Shown here: positions 52,954 through 61,865 of the stretch, piece by piece | Layout: every line of letters begins with the position of its first letter | Numbering within the stretch: position 1 is the stretch's first letter | Assembly: GCF_006965485.1 (NCBI RefSeq) | Contig: NZ_CP041360.1 | Coordinates: 7,792,501-7,856,500 of the forward strand | Length of the DNA: 64,000 bases | Direction: 5' to 3' | DNA from: Spirosoma sp. KCTC 42546 | GTDB lineage: Bacteria > Bacteroidota > Bacteroidia > Cytophagales > Spirosomataceae | Translations under genes and position numbers: made by a program | Notes under the pieces: model-generated | What the model was told of the DNA's origin: nothing | Databases searched by the model: none | Seen by the model: the letters and a program-made list of their open reading frames with translations, nothing else

Positions 52954-54541
52954 ACTTCACGTAGCCCGGCCCCATGAGCAACTGCCCTGGCCGCTGACCG
53001 TTGTGCCTGCTGTTTTCAACAACGGGGGTTCCATTCACAATGACCCAGGAAATGCCCGTTGTGTAGGCATGCGGTTGCTCATAGGTGGCTTTGTCGGCAA
53101 CGGTTTTCTCGTCGAACAACACAATATCGGCGGCATAACCGGGACGGAGTAATCCGCGATCAGTAAGACGGAAACGCTGAGCAGGCAGGGACGTCATCCG
53201 GCGAATGGCTTCTTCCAGCGGAATAATGTGTCGTTCACGAACGTAACGACCTAACACACGGGCATTGGTACCGTAGGCGCGGGGATGCGGCATGCCTGAG
53301 CCAAGCTTAGCGACACCCGCATCGGAGGCAATCATCGTGTTGGGGTATCGAAGAATATTCTCGACGTCCGTTTCCGACATGGTATGATACACCATCTGGA
53401 TTCGCTTCAGATTCGCTTTTTCCATCAGATCCATAATCAGGTCAGCTTCCGTATCGGGTGTGTTCTTACGGCCTAACTTTTGGTTGATGGCATTAATGCT
53501 CATGCCATTAAAAGTTGTATCGGGTTTGTAGCTGGAAACAACGGCATATTCGTAGTTTTTGCGTAGGTTTTTCGCCAATCCATCCAGCATTTCGGTGCGG
53601 ATTTTAGCGCGAGTGGCTGGGTCTCGGAACCGAACCAGTACGGCCGAATCGCCATCGGCCAAGGCCCACGACGGTACAATACTCTCTAACGATGTGCTGG
53701 ATGCCGTGTACGGATATTGATCGACGGTGACGTCTAAGCCCTCGCGTCGGGCCGACTCAACCAGTTCAACCGTTTCGGTACTTTTTCCCCAAAGCGGCTT
53801 ACTGGCTACTTTAAAATGCGAGATCTCGACCGGAATATGAGCCTCACGGCTAATCAGAATCGCTTCCTGAACGGCCTGCTTCACATTCTGCCCTTCGTTC
53901 CGAATGTGCGACGCATACAAGCCACCATAGCGAGAGGCCACTTTGGCCAGATTGACCACTTCGGGCGTTCGGGCGTAGGTGCCGGGTGTATAAATTAAAC
54001 CCGTCGATATGCCCACAGCACCGTCTTTCATCGCCTGTTCAACGAGGCTTTCCATGTCGGCCTGCTCACGAGCGGTGGGTTCCCGAAACGCCATTTTCAT
54101 GACTTTCATACGTACCGAATTATGGCCGATCAACGAGCCCACGTTAATCGATGTTTTTGTCATTCGTAGTGTATCAAAGTAGGTCCGCAGGTTGGCGCTT
54201 GACCCACCGCAGTTGCCGGTTATCACCGTGGTAACACCATCGTAAATGAAGTTTGGGGCGCCGGGCTGAGCTTCCAGGCTATTCTCTACATGCGCATGTA
54301 CATCAATAAAACCAGGCGCTACAATTAACCCAGTTGCGTCGATGGTTCGTTTGCCATCGGCGGTTGGTATCGCCCCAACCTTAACGATACGCCCGTTTTG
54401 AACGGCAACATCGGCATACATCCAGGGGTTGCCTGTTCCGTCTACTACCCGGCCGTTTTTAATGACAAGGTCGTAGGGTTGAGCATACGTACAACAGGAA
54501 ATGATCAGGCAAATAAGGAGCGCGTAGAGTCGTTGATGCAT
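52952..54541 (-). CDS. N-acyl-D-amino-acid deacylase (D-aminoacylase)
   Basis: Exported zinc amidohydrolase that removes acyl groups from N-acyl-D-amino acids; 529 aa. Signal peptide MHQRLYALLICLIISCCTYAQ (possible lipobox-like Cys but ends YAQ). Metal motifs are intact: PGFIDVHAHVE (HxH), VITGNCGG with the metal-bridging Cys, YASHIRNEG, EISHFKVASK and ASDAGVAKLG; HPRAYGTNARVLGRY is the conserved block before the C-terminal. It is the intact paralogue of the gene at 42318-44042. Confidence 0.9.
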   Translation of the reverse strand: MHQRLYALLICLIISCCTYAQPYDLVIKNGRVVDGTGNPWMYADVAVQNGRIVKVGAIPTADGKRTIDATGLIVAPGFIDVHAHVENSLEAQPGAPNFIYDGVTTVITGNCGGSSANLRTYFDTLRMTKTSINVGSLIGHNSVRMKVMKMAFREPTAREQADMESLVEQAMKDGAVGISTGLIYTPGTYARTPEVVNLAKVASRYGGLYASHIRNEGQNVKQAVQEAILISREAHIPVEISHFKVASKPLWGKSTETVELVESARREGLDVTVDQYPYTASSTSLESIVPSWALADGDSAVLVRFRDPATRAKIRTEMLDGLAKNLRKNYEYAVVSSYKPDTTFNGMSINAINQKLGRKNTPDTEADLIMDLMEKANLKRIQMVYHTMSETDVENILRYPNTMIASDAGVAKLGSGMPHPRAYGTNARVLGRYVRERHIIPLEEAIRRMTSLPAQRFRLTDRGLLRPGYAADIVLFDEKTVADKATYEQPHAYTTGISWVIVNGTPVVENSRHNGQRPGQLLMGPGYVK

Positions 54542-54641
54542 TGATTTGAAGAGGGATAAGAAACAAGTCAGCTATGAATATGGCTGTTTTCCCAACCAAA
54601 ATCAAATCCCATTAGAAACAGGTGGAATAGTGCAACAAAAA

Positions 54642-54669
54642 CGGGGACAGTTACCTAAAACTGCCCCCG
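54642..54669 (-). terminator. Terminator of the DinB-like gene
   Basis: CGGGGACAGT/ACTGCCCCCG stem (one wobble on the minus strand) followed on the minus strand by TTTTTGTT. Confidence 0.78.
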
Positions 54670-54688
54670 CTCCCTTATACTTGTAAGC

Positions 54689-55180
54689 TTACTGCTCATC
54701 GGCACTGGGCCCGTAGCTTCCGGGAATGGGTATGTCCAGTAACCGAAGAAATACCCCTAGCTGGGCGCGGTGGTGAACGATCTGGCAAAACGCCGTTCGT
54801 ACAACCTCATGCCGGGGTGAAACGAAATAGACTTCCTCTCCATTTCGCAAGGTCCAGGGTTCGTTCAGAATGGCTTCATTTTCGGGCACTAATTGCGATT
54901 TACCATCTGCCAAACACGTTTCCATATAGTTCATTAGTTCGGCGGTAGTATTAATCACGTCTTCCTTGTAGGGATTCGCGGCAAAATCCAGCCCATCTGT
55001 TGTTAAGGCCATGGTTACCCAGGTAGGCAGGTTGGCAATATGGGCAGCCAATTGTCTGACCGTCATGCTTTTTTCGTGAGGTTTCCAGTCGTACTTATCA
55101 TCGGGAATACGCTCAAGCATTTTGCGGGTTGTCTTTGCTTCCTGCTCCATTTCGGTCAAAAACATCGGAATCAGTTCCAT
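54689..55180 (-). CDS. DinB/YfiT-like metal-binding four-helix protein
   Basis: A 163-aa protein of the DinB superfamily. Three His ligands are plausible: His47 in RQLAAHIANLP and the pair in IVHHRAQLGVFLRLL near the end, followed by the familiar IPGSYGPSADE. Members are putative thiol-dependent transferases with a bound divalent metal; the substrate here is unknown. A single-gene unit with its own promoter and terminator. Confidence 0.87.
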   Translation of the reverse strand: MELIPMFLTEMEQEAKTTRKMLERIPDDKYDWKPHEKSMTVRQLAAHIANLPTWVTMALTTDGLDFAANPYKEDVINTTAELMNYMETCLADGKSQLVPENEAILNEPWTLRNGEEVYFVSPRHEVVRTAFCQIVHHRAQLGVFLRLLDIPIPGSYGPSADEQ

Positions 55181-55207
55181 AGAATCGTCGTTGGTTTATT
55201 GTTGAAA

Positions 55208-55215
55208 CAAAGGTA
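55208..55215 (-). promoter_or_regulatory. Candidate promoter of the DinB-like gene (TACCTTTG)
   Basis: A -7 match on the minus strand, giving a leader of about 20 nt. No -33 TTG at the right spacing. Confidence 0.45.
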
Positions 55216-55323
55216 AATGACCCCAGTGACAGCCCTATGTCAGTAGGGTTTTCCAAGTATTAATTCGACTTGTAGCTTCCGAAAAGCCGCCCGCCAACAT
55301 AGCCTTTATCACAACAATCCAAC

Positions 55324-55331
55324 TACTTTTG
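55324..55331 (+). promoter_or_regulatory. Candidate promoter of the M1 peptidase gene (TACTTTTG)
   Basis: TACTTTTG matches TAnnTTTG and predicts a start near 55338, about 20 nt before the ATG at 55359. A TTT at about 55305 is a weak -33. Confidence 0.45.
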
Positions 55332-55358
55332 TATAAATACCTTTAGCTTTTGCCACGT

Positions 55359-57323
55359 ATGAGAGTTAGCTACTTGCTTAGTATCGGAGGGGTTTGCCTT
55401 GCCTTGATCGGTTATGGTCAAAAACCGATTTTCTCTACGCCGTTAAGCCCCCGTCTGGCGAATTATCAGATCGATGTAAAACTCGATCCAGTCACGAAAA
55501 AACTCGATGGGCGGGAAACGCTTACCTGGAAAAATTCGTCCAACGATGTAATCCGGGAGTTACAGTTTCACCTGTACCTGAACGCCTTCCGCAACGAGCA
55601 ATCGACGTTTATGCGGGAATCGGGCGGGCAATTGCGGGGCGACCAGATTGACCGAAATGCGAAAGAAAATCCTTATGGTTCTATCGACGTCGTTTCCATG
55701 AAGGTTCGCGGAGGGGAGTCTTTAGCCTATCAATTTTTTCAGCCCGACGACGCAAATCGTGACGATCACACGGTGATTCGGGTTCCGTTAAGCAAACCCG
55801 TTGGACCGGGCGAGACGATTGTGCTCGACATCGCCTTTCGGGCTAAGCTGCCTAAGATTTTTGCCCGCACAGGGTTTAGTCGGGACTTTTTTCTGGTAGG
55901 CCAGTGGTTTCCCAAAATTGGCGTGTATGAACCCGCCGGAACCCGCTATCAACCTGCTGGCCCAGGCGCAACAGGCCGCTGGAACTGCCATCAGTTTCAT
56001 GCCCATTCTGAGTTCTATGCCGATTATGGTGTTTATGATGTCAACATCACCACGCCAAAAGACTATTGGGTGAGCGCGGTTGGCCTTTACCAGTCCGAAA
56101 AACTGCATAGCAACGGCACAAAAACGATCCTCTATCATGCCGAAGATGTAGTCGATTTTGCCTGGACGGCTTCGCCCCATTTCAAGGTTATCAACGATAA
56201 ATGGAAACGCCCTTCGGGTGGCGAAGTTGCCATAGAGTTGGTCATGCAACCCGAACATGTACATCAGGCGCAACGCCATCTGGATGCCGCAAAAGCCGCG
56301 TTAACCTATTTCGATAAGCACCTCGGCAAATACCCCTTTCCGAACCTAACCATTGTCGATCCTCCGCTACACGCCAGCGGTTCATTTGGCATGGAATACC
56401 CAACCTTTATTACAGCCGGAACGGCTTCGTTTTTGCCCGCCGGGGCGCGTTTTCCAGAAGAGGTGACGATTCATGAATTTGGGCACCAGTATTTTATGCA
56501 GTTGCTGGCTACGAATGAGTTTGAGGAAGCCTGGCTCGACGAAGGCTTCAATCAATACTACGAAGGCCGGATCATGGACGCCACCTACGGCGCTCGTTCG
56601 TCTCAAATCGACTTATTTGGGTTTAGATGGGGAGACCTGGAAAGTTCTCGGGATAGCTATGTGCATCAGGATAACCCAGCCCTTGGGTCTTCGTTTGGCA
56701 ATACATGGCAGTTGCCCGACGGTCAATACGGTGTGTTGACTTATTCTAAAACGGCAACCTGGATGCGCACCCTGGAAGGTTTGGTTGGCCGACCGGTAAT
56801 GGACGAAATCATGCAGACGTACTTCATTCGCTGGAAGTTCAAGCACCCCGACGGCCAGAACTTCATCGACATTGTAAATGAACTTGTTCCGAAGCGGCTT
56901 GGTACTAAATACGGCCCAAATATGGACTGGTTTTTCAAGCAGGTACTGTATGGCGATAATGTAGTGGATTACGAACTGTTATCGATTAGAAATAGAAAAC
57001 AGGATGGTCGGCAGCAGTCTATTGTAACCGTACAAAACAATGGCGATGCCGCGATGCCAGTTGATATTTTAGTGCATTTCGACAATGGCCATGAAGTGAT
57101 GTTGTTCTGGGATGGTAAAGGTCGTCAGCACCAGTTTACGGTTAGTGAGAACGCCAAAGCGGTTTGGGCGAATGTTGATCCCAAACAGAAGATTTATATG
57201 GATACCAACCTCAACAATAACAGTTTAACCCTGGAGCCATCGTCGGCTCCGGCCGCTAAATTTGCTACTAAGTTTTTGTTCTGGATCGAAAACTGGATGC
57301 AGTGGCTGGCCTGGCTGGCGTAA
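55359..57323 (+). CDS. M1-family zinc metallopeptidase, exported
   Basis: Gluzincin aminopeptidase-like protein of 654 aa with a signal peptide (residues 1-21, ending GYGQ). N-terminal beta domain (YQIDVKLDPVTKKLDGRETL) as in M1 enzymes; catalytic domain with SFGMEYPTFI, HEFGHQYFMQL (about residues 372-376) and the third zinc ligand in EEAWLDEGFNQYYEGR; a C-terminal helical region ends in a hydrophobic WIENWMQWLAWLA tail. It probably degrades peptides in the periplasm. A TTG three codons upstream (55350) is less likely than ATG 55359. Confidence 0.9.
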   Translation: MRVSYLLSIGGVCLALIGYGQKPIFSTPLSPRLANYQIDVKLDPVTKKLDGRETLTWKNSSNDVIRELQFHLYLNAFRNEQSTFMRESGGQLRGDQIDRNAKENPYGSIDVVSMKVRGGESLAYQFFQPDDANRDDHTVIRVPLSKPVGPGETIVLDIAFRAKLPKIFARTGFSRDFFLVGQWFPKIGVYEPAGTRYQPAGPGATGRWNCHQFHAHSEFYADYGVYDVNITTPKDYWVSAVGLYQSEKLHSNGTKTILYHAEDVVDFAWTASPHFKVINDKWKRPSGGEVAIELVMQPEHVHQAQRHLDAAKAALTYFDKHLGKYPFPNLTIVDPPLHASGSFGMEYPTFITAGTASFLPAGARFPEEVTIHEFGHQYFMQLLATNEFEEAWLDEGFNQYYEGRIMDATYGARSSQIDLFGFRWGDLESSRDSYVHQDNPALGSSFGNTWQLPDGQYGVLTYSKTATWMRTLEGLVGRPVMDEIMQTYFIRWKFKHPDGQNFIDIVNELVPKRLGTKYGPNMDWFFKQVLYGDNVVDYELLSIRNRKQDGRQQSIVTVQNNGDAAMPVDILVHFDNGHEVMLFWDGKGRQHQFTVSENAKAVWANVDPKQKIYMDTNLNNNSLTLEPSSAPAAKFATKFLFWIENWMQWLAWLA

Positions 57324-57370
57324 GATTGCGCATCTTTTTTGTATATTTCGGTAAATAAGCGACTTCGATA

Positions 57371-57622
57371 ATGAGCATTCAGGAAATGAAAAGTCGGATT
57401 CATCATTTAGTAGATGAAACTGAGGACGAAACCAGGCTTATTTTCTTTCTATATGTAGCCAATCAATTGTTGGCAGAGCAACCTGATTATGATTTTTTAA
57501 ACGAAAAGACGTTGGATCAACTGATACACGTATCAGCGTTGGTTGATGCTTTCCCTATAGGCAAAGGTATAGACCCCACCGTCCTCACCAGCAAAATCCG
57601 AGAACGATTTACACAAGTGTAA
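57371..57622 (+). CDS. Hypothetical small cytoplasmic protein
   Basis: An 83-aa protein of unknown function, mainly helical and acidic (MSIQEMKSRIHHLVDETEDE; KTLDQLIHVSALVDAFPIG). The N-terminal pattern is like small Bacteroidota antitoxin-type proteins, but no toxin gene follows. It comes 47 nt after the M1 peptidase gene on the same strand and is followed by a 26-bp-arm palindrome. TATATTTC at 57347 is a one-off -7 match. Confidence 0.55.
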   Translation: MSIQEMKSRIHHLVDETEDETRLIFFLYVANQLLAEQPDYDFLNEKTLDQLIHVSALVDAFPIGKGIDPTVLTSKIRERFTQV

Positions 57623-57685
57623 CCGAAGATTATCGTGTGAACGGAGACATTAAGCAGTCAAGAAAATTCAAAATGAACTATGTCC

Positions 57686-57763
57686 TGTGTGACCCCGATG
57701 GGGCCAGATGTTTCTAGAAAGACCATAGTTGCTATAAACATTTGACCCCATCGGGGTCACACA
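57686..57763. repeat. GACCCCGATGGGG inverted repeat, REP-like
   Basis: Arms 57686-57711 (TGTGTGACCCCGATGGGG...) and 57738-57763 pair at 24 of 26 positions around a 26-nt loop. Each arm itself contains the short palindrome CCCCATCGGGG/CCCCGATGGGG. It lies in the gap between the 83-aa gene and nuoC. GC-rich composition contrasts with the AT-rich repeats elsewhere. Confidence 0.8.
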
Positions 57764-57847
57764 AAGTGTCAATGATTTAATCTGATTTTGCTTGATTGCG
57801 TATTTCATTCAGCGGAAATAATTTTATCAATCAAACCTAATTAATGC

Positions 57848-58339
57848 GTGACCTTCCCCGAAATCATTGATCTCCTCAGCACTCAATTCGGCTCTGATAT
57901 ACAGGCAAATACCCAAAATCTACAACCCTACCTTACTGTTCCAGCCAGTCAGCTAGTAACCATTTGCCAATTTCTCCGCGACGATGACCGGCTATTTTTC
58001 GACTTGCTCGCCTGTGTTACGGGTATCGACAACGGTCCTGACGCCAACACAATGGAGGTTATCTACAACCTTACCTCTATCCCGTACGAACACGATCTGA
58101 TGCTGAAGGTAGTCATACCGCGTACTACGAATAGCACCGGCTTACCACTAGTGCCAACTGTATCACACATCTGGCGAACCGCCGACTGGCACGAACGGGA
58201 AACCTTTGACCTGCTGGGGATTCAATTCGAAAATCACCCCGATCTCCGTCGAATACTCTTGCCAACAGATTGGGTTGGCTATCCGCTCCGTACCGACTAT
58301 CAGGAACAGGAGCAATACCACGGCATAAAAACGAAGTAA
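57848..58339 (+). CDS. nuoC: NADH-quinone oxidoreductase subunit C, stand-alone
   Basis: The 30-kDa peripheral-arm subunit of complex I; 163 aa. Signature HIWRTADWHERETFDLLGIQ followed by HPDLRRILLPTDWVGYPLR is diagnostic. Starts with GTG (57848). It is not beside other nuo genes; nuoK-N lie 46 kb away and A, B, D-J are not in the window. It could be the only nuoC (dispersed operon) or an extra copy. The gene after it on the same strand is unrelated. Confidence 0.94.
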   Translation: MTFPEIIDLLSTQFGSDIQANTQNLQPYLTVPASQLVTICQFLRDDDRLFFDLLACVTGIDNGPDANTMEVIYNLTSIPYEHDLMLKVVIPRTTNSTGLPLVPTVSHIWRTADWHERETFDLLGIQFENHPDLRRILLPTDWVGYPLRTDYQEQEQYHGIKTK

Positions 58340-58415
58340 GCAGCAGGCTTTTTTACGATGAAGTTGACTGTTTCCGGTTTTCGTTTGTTATTGCTGTATC
58401 TGTTCTCCTGAACCA

Positions 58416-60080
58416 ATGAAAAATCCTGCCCAATACTTGTTAGGCCTGCTACTCGCAGCCTATAGCCTGTTGCCATCAGTATGTTCCGCCCAGACGGATT
58501 CGGTTGTTGTAACGGGGCGAATTCGCCATTTATCGGCCCGATTATATCGGGAGTCTCCAACGGTACTTATCAGTCGCAATAATATTCTACAGGCCAGCCG
58601 TGAATTAGTCCGTCCGGCACCACTGAATGTAGATGGTACATTTCGGGTGTCGCTACCGCTGATTTTCCCACAGGAAGAAATGTATTTCAATTATGGCCGT
58701 ATCTCAACCGCTTTTCTGGCATCTGCCGGTACGCTCACGATTGACTTGGATGCCGATTCCTTATTTAGCGTTGCCGTACCCTTCCGGTTTGGAGGTGTTA
58801 ATGCCCAGGTAAATCAGCAATTTGCCCGGTACAAGGCATTTGAGGCAACTTATCCGAATAAACCCGATGGCAAAAAAATAACAACTCAGGTTACCAATGC
58901 CAGCGATGATGCGGCCTACCGGTTGGTATCCACGGCTTATCAGGCCCCATTCAGGGCGTTCTCGGCTCAGGAAAAACCCTATCCACTTCTAAAACGGTGG
59001 GTTGGTTATGCAGATCGGTATAATGCAGCGGCCTTCATTTATGATAAAGCCGCGTATGAAAATGATGAACTCACTAAATTATTGAACGATTCGTTGCGCC
59101 CTCCTAATGACCAGTTGCTAACGGCAGCACGAGCCTCGGCCATGAACCGGTTTGCCAATTACGCAACGCAACGGGTTACCACAGAAGTGAACCGCACAAA
59201 CGGGCTAACCGTACGGGCTTTGGCACTTTTGCTGGAACGATATGGCAAAAACTTAACAGCCGAAGAACGTATCCGGCTTAGTGATTATGCCACCACAAAT
59301 TCAGCCCGTGCGTCTGATTTGAAATTTTTCGATGGGCTGGTAAAACGCAGTCCCGATACGCTCCAACGGCTGGTCAATTATGAGTTGATGATTCAACGGA
59401 GTATACGCCAGTTCGATAGCACAGCTGTCGATTATCTGGCGGCCTATTGGCTGGCTAATTCATTACCTGGTCTCACGCTTAATTTTGCCCAGTTACTGTA
59501 TGATTACGCTCGCCCACAGGTAAAAAATGTTACACTGGCACAATCGCTTGATGAGCTTTATCGGCTCGAAGTAAAAGATAGTACCCGCATTCGGGCAGCC
59601 ATACAAACCTTGCGTAAAGCGGGCCTGTCGGCTAATAGTCTGGAAATTTCGCCGGGTATATTTATGACCCGCAATGACATGGGTAATGGTTCATCCCTCC
59701 TCGATCAGGTTGTTAATGCCAACCGGGGGAAAGTGATTTATTTACTTATGGTTTCTCCCTCCGATGAAGCCGGGCGGCAGGCTGCCCTGGATGCCCAACG
59801 CCTGCGAAACACCTACAGCTCCCGCGATTTTGCGCTGATCTATTTACCCGTACCCGATACCGACAAATCACTTTGGCCTGAGATAGCCACACGCTATAAC
59901 CTTTCCGGCGACCATTTACTCTTAACCAATACCCAACTTCTTGATGCCGTTCAACGACTTCGTGCTGATGATGATATGTCGGCGGCCATTATCAACCGAA
60001 CGGGAAAGATCGTAAAACGAAACGCGCCCTTGCCGGGCGCGTTCGATGAGGTCAGGAAAGAACTCGATAAAAACCTCTGA
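58416..60080 (+). CDS. Exported protein with a cysteine-less thioredoxin-like C-terminal domain
   Basis: A 554-aa protein with a signal peptide (residues 1-25, ending CSAQ). After an N-terminal beta domain (VVVTGRIRHLSARLYR; IFPQEEMYFNYGRIS) comes a long helical region, then from about residue 435 a TlpA/thioredoxin-like fold: GKVIYLLMVSPSDEAGRQ, DFALIYLPVPD, AAIINRTGKIV. The CxxC that would follow the first strand is replaced by SPSDEAG, so it cannot be a redox enzyme. The N-terminal/helical/thioredoxin layout is like Bacteroidota TlpA-family proteins with DUF4369. Function unknown. Confidence 0.65.
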   Translation: MKNPAQYLLGLLLAAYSLLPSVCSAQTDSVVVTGRIRHLSARLYRESPTVLISRNNILQASRELVRPAPLNVDGTFRVSLPLIFPQEEMYFNYGRISTAFLASAGTLTIDLDADSLFSVAVPFRFGGVNAQVNQQFARYKAFEATYPNKPDGKKITTQVTNASDDAAYRLVSTAYQAPFRAFSAQEKPYPLLKRWVGYADRYNAAAFIYDKAAYENDELTKLLNDSLRPPNDQLLTAARASAMNRFANYATQRVTTEVNRTNGLTVRALALLLERYGKNLTAEERIRLSDYATTNSARASDLKFFDGLVKRSPDTLQRLVNYELMIQRSIRQFDSTAVDYLAAYWLANSLPGLTLNFAQLLYDYARPQVKNVTLAQSLDELYRLEVKDSTRIRAAIQTLRKAGLSANSLEISPGIFMTRNDMGNGSSLLDQVVNANRGKVIYLLMVSPSDEAGRQAALDAQRLRNTYSSRDFALIYLPVPDTDKSLWPEIATRYNLSGDHLLLTNTQLLDAVQRLRADDDMSAAIINRTGKIVKRNAPLPGAFDEVRKELDKNL

Positions 60081-60104
60081 GTTTTAAAATAAGCGTCATT
60101 TGTA

Positions 60105-60151
60105 GTCAAGAGTGGTCAGGTATTGACCTACTATACCTGACCACTCTTGAC
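60105..60151. terminator. Perfect 19-bp inverted repeat between convergent genes
   Basis: Arms 60105-60123 (GTCAAGAGTGGTCAGGTAT) and 60133-60151 with a 9-nt loop, 16 nt before the M28 stop codon. Likely bidirectional terminator; GTCAGG words also occur at 48258. Confidence 0.78.
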
Positions 60152-60167
60152 AATAAATGATTACCAA

Positions 60168-61532
60168 TTATAATCCATATTGATCCAGCAAATAGATCAG
60201 AGCCGCCATTGAAGCCGCACCTAGCTCAAGCTCTCGCTGGCTAACGACTTCAAAATTATCCACGGCCGTATGGTGGTAATCGAAATACCGTTGCGAATCA
60301 GGTTTAAAGCCAAACAGTACCGTGCCTGATTGAGCCAGAGGGCCAATATCGGCTCCGCCCCCACCCGCACCAATTTCCAGCAGGCCATAGGGAGCCAGTA
60401 GCGGTTTCCAGGGCATTACTTTAGCGCGTTGTTCGGGTGTTCCAACAATACCGAAACCACGTGGCGTAAAGCCTCCCGCATCGGACTCGACGGCGGCCAT
60501 ATGCTTCTCGTTATTCTTTTTGGCCAGATCAGCGTATTGCACTCCTCCACGCAAGCCGTTTTCTTCATTCATAAACATAACTGCCCGTAGCGTCCGTTTC
60601 GGCTTAATGCCTAAGGCTTTAAACAGCCGAAGTACTTCAATTGACTGCATGCAGCCAGCGCCATCATCCTGTGCGCCTTCGGCCAAATCCCAGGAATCCA
60701 GGTGTCCACCAACCACAATGATTTCGTCAGGCTTCTCGCTTCCTTTAATCTCACCAACTACGTTGTACGACTTGGCATCGGGTAAGGTCTCGCAGCTTTG
60801 TTTGAAGTAAAACGTCAGGTTCGGATTCTCTTTTAACGACTTGCTTAATAAATCGGCCCCATTTGTACTGATAGCTGCCGTCGGAATCAGGGGAACTCCC
60901 GTACCGTACCGCATGCCGCCTACGTGCGGGTAATCGTCATGACGGGGATTCATTGAGCGGACAATTGCCCCAACGGCACCGAGCTTGGCAGCTTCGGTGG
61001 CTCCATTAGCGCGTTGATCAACCGCTCCGCCATAAGCCTCGAACGTATTGATTTTTGTCGGGTCCATCGGGCGATTGTAAAATACAATCTTCCCTTTCAC
61101 TTTATCAGCACCTAATGCCCGCAATTCAGGAAAGCTTGTCACCTCAATCACATTAGCCTCTACCCCTTTTGGGCCTGTTGCTACCGATCCGCCCAAAGCG
61201 GCAATAGGCACGGTCGTTTTCTGCTTGCCATTCTGAATATAAGCTACTTCTTTGGCTCCCCGCACCCAATGGGGTACCATCACCTCTTGCAAAAACACTC
61301 GATCAAAGCCCTCTTTCTCCATCACCTGCTTTGTCCAGTCAACCGCCTTTTGTGCGCCCGTAGAGCCACTCAGGCGCGGCCCAATCTGCTTCGTGAGGTG
61401 CCGTAGCCATTCATAGGATTTCCCGTTCGAGAGTGCTTCATTGTAAATCTTTCGGATAGCGACGGAATCGGTAGTTTGTGCCTGCGTATACCCGACGATC
61501 AATGTAAAGAGAAGTGTAATTATTTTTTTCAT
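60168..61532 (-). CDS. M28-family zinc peptidase, exported
   Basis: Aminopeptidase-like enzyme of 454 aa from ATG 61532 with a signal peptide (residues 1-19, ending TQAQ). A PA-like inserted domain (about 110-240) precedes the catalytic part: GGHLDSWDLAEGAQDDGAG (His and bridging Asp), FMNEENGLRGG (catalytic Glu and ligand), AAVESDAGGF (Asp) and YFDYHHTAVDNFE (His), a complete two-zinc site. The upstream frame to 61592 runs through a terminator repeat and is not real. Probably releases amino acids from peptides in the periplasm. Confidence 0.9.
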   Translation of the reverse strand: MKKIITLLFTLIVGYTQAQTTDSVAIRKIYNEALSNGKSYEWLRHLTKQIGPRLSGSTGAQKAVDWTKQVMEKEGFDRVFLQEVMVPHWVRGAKEVAYIQNGKQKTTVPIAALGGSVATGPKGVEANVIEVTSFPELRALGADKVKGKIVFYNRPMDPTKINTFEAYGGAVDQRANGATEAAKLGAVGAIVRSMNPRHDDYPHVGGMRYGTGVPLIPTAAISTNGADLLSKSLKENPNLTFYFKQSCETLPDAKSYNVVGEIKGSEKPDEIIVVGGHLDSWDLAEGAQDDGAGCMQSIEVLRLFKALGIKPKRTLRAVMFMNEENGLRGGVQYADLAKKNNEKHMAAVESDAGGFTPRGFGIVGTPEQRAKVMPWKPLLAPYGLLEIGAGGGGADIGPLAQSGTVLFGFKPDSQRYFDYHHTAVDNFEVVSQRELELGAASMAALIYLLDQYGL

Positions 61533-61570
61533 TGTAGAGGTTGTATTGGTTAAGAAGGCAATATACAGAA

Positions 61571-61600
61571 AAGCCCGGCTGCTTTCCAGCAACCGGGCTT
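61571..61600 (-). terminator. Terminator repeat copy 1, downstream of the DUF2442 gene
   Basis: 30 nt identical to 62186-62215: an 8-bp AAGCCCGG/CCGGGCTT stem with a further inner pairing. On the minus strand it is followed by TTCTGTAT. Ends the DUF4160-DUF2442 transcript. Confidence 0.8.
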
Positions 61601-61613
61601 TTCGTGGTCCTTG

Positions 61614-61859
61614 TCAAACACGCTGCAAAGCTATCCCTATATGCCATAGCGTGTCGGCAGTCAAGTCCACTTCACCGTCAAGCCATTCTACGTAATACTG
61701 TCGATTCTGCACGTTGTTGAATACATTGGGATTATGCAAGGGCTTAAACGCTTCGGCTTGCATATATTGAGTGATATCCGCAATTTTTTCAATGCCATTG
61801 TCAAACGTACAGGCCAATCGATAACCATCAAGAGGTGTTATACTAGTCAGGAACCGCAT
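61614..61859 (-). CDS. DUF2442 protein
   Basis: An 81-aa protein with the DUF2442 pattern: LDGYRLACTFDNGIEKIADI, FNNVQNRQYYVEWLDGEVDL and a hydrophobic end. This family is found next to DUF4160 across bacteria and has features of toxin-antitoxin pairs, but the activity is unproved. It starts 6 nt after the DUF4160 gene and ends 13 nt before the terminator repeat. Confidence 0.84.
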   Translation of the reverse strand: MRFLTSITPLDGYRLACTFDNGIEKIADITQYMQAEAFKPLHNPNVFNNVQNRQYYVEWLDGEVDLTADTLWHIGIALQRV

Positions 61860-61865
61860 GGTATT

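Noticed and set aside
61438..61647. Short frames across the two terminator repeats sharing SPVAGKQPG
   Set aside because: The similarity comes only from translating the duplicated 30-nt hairpin.
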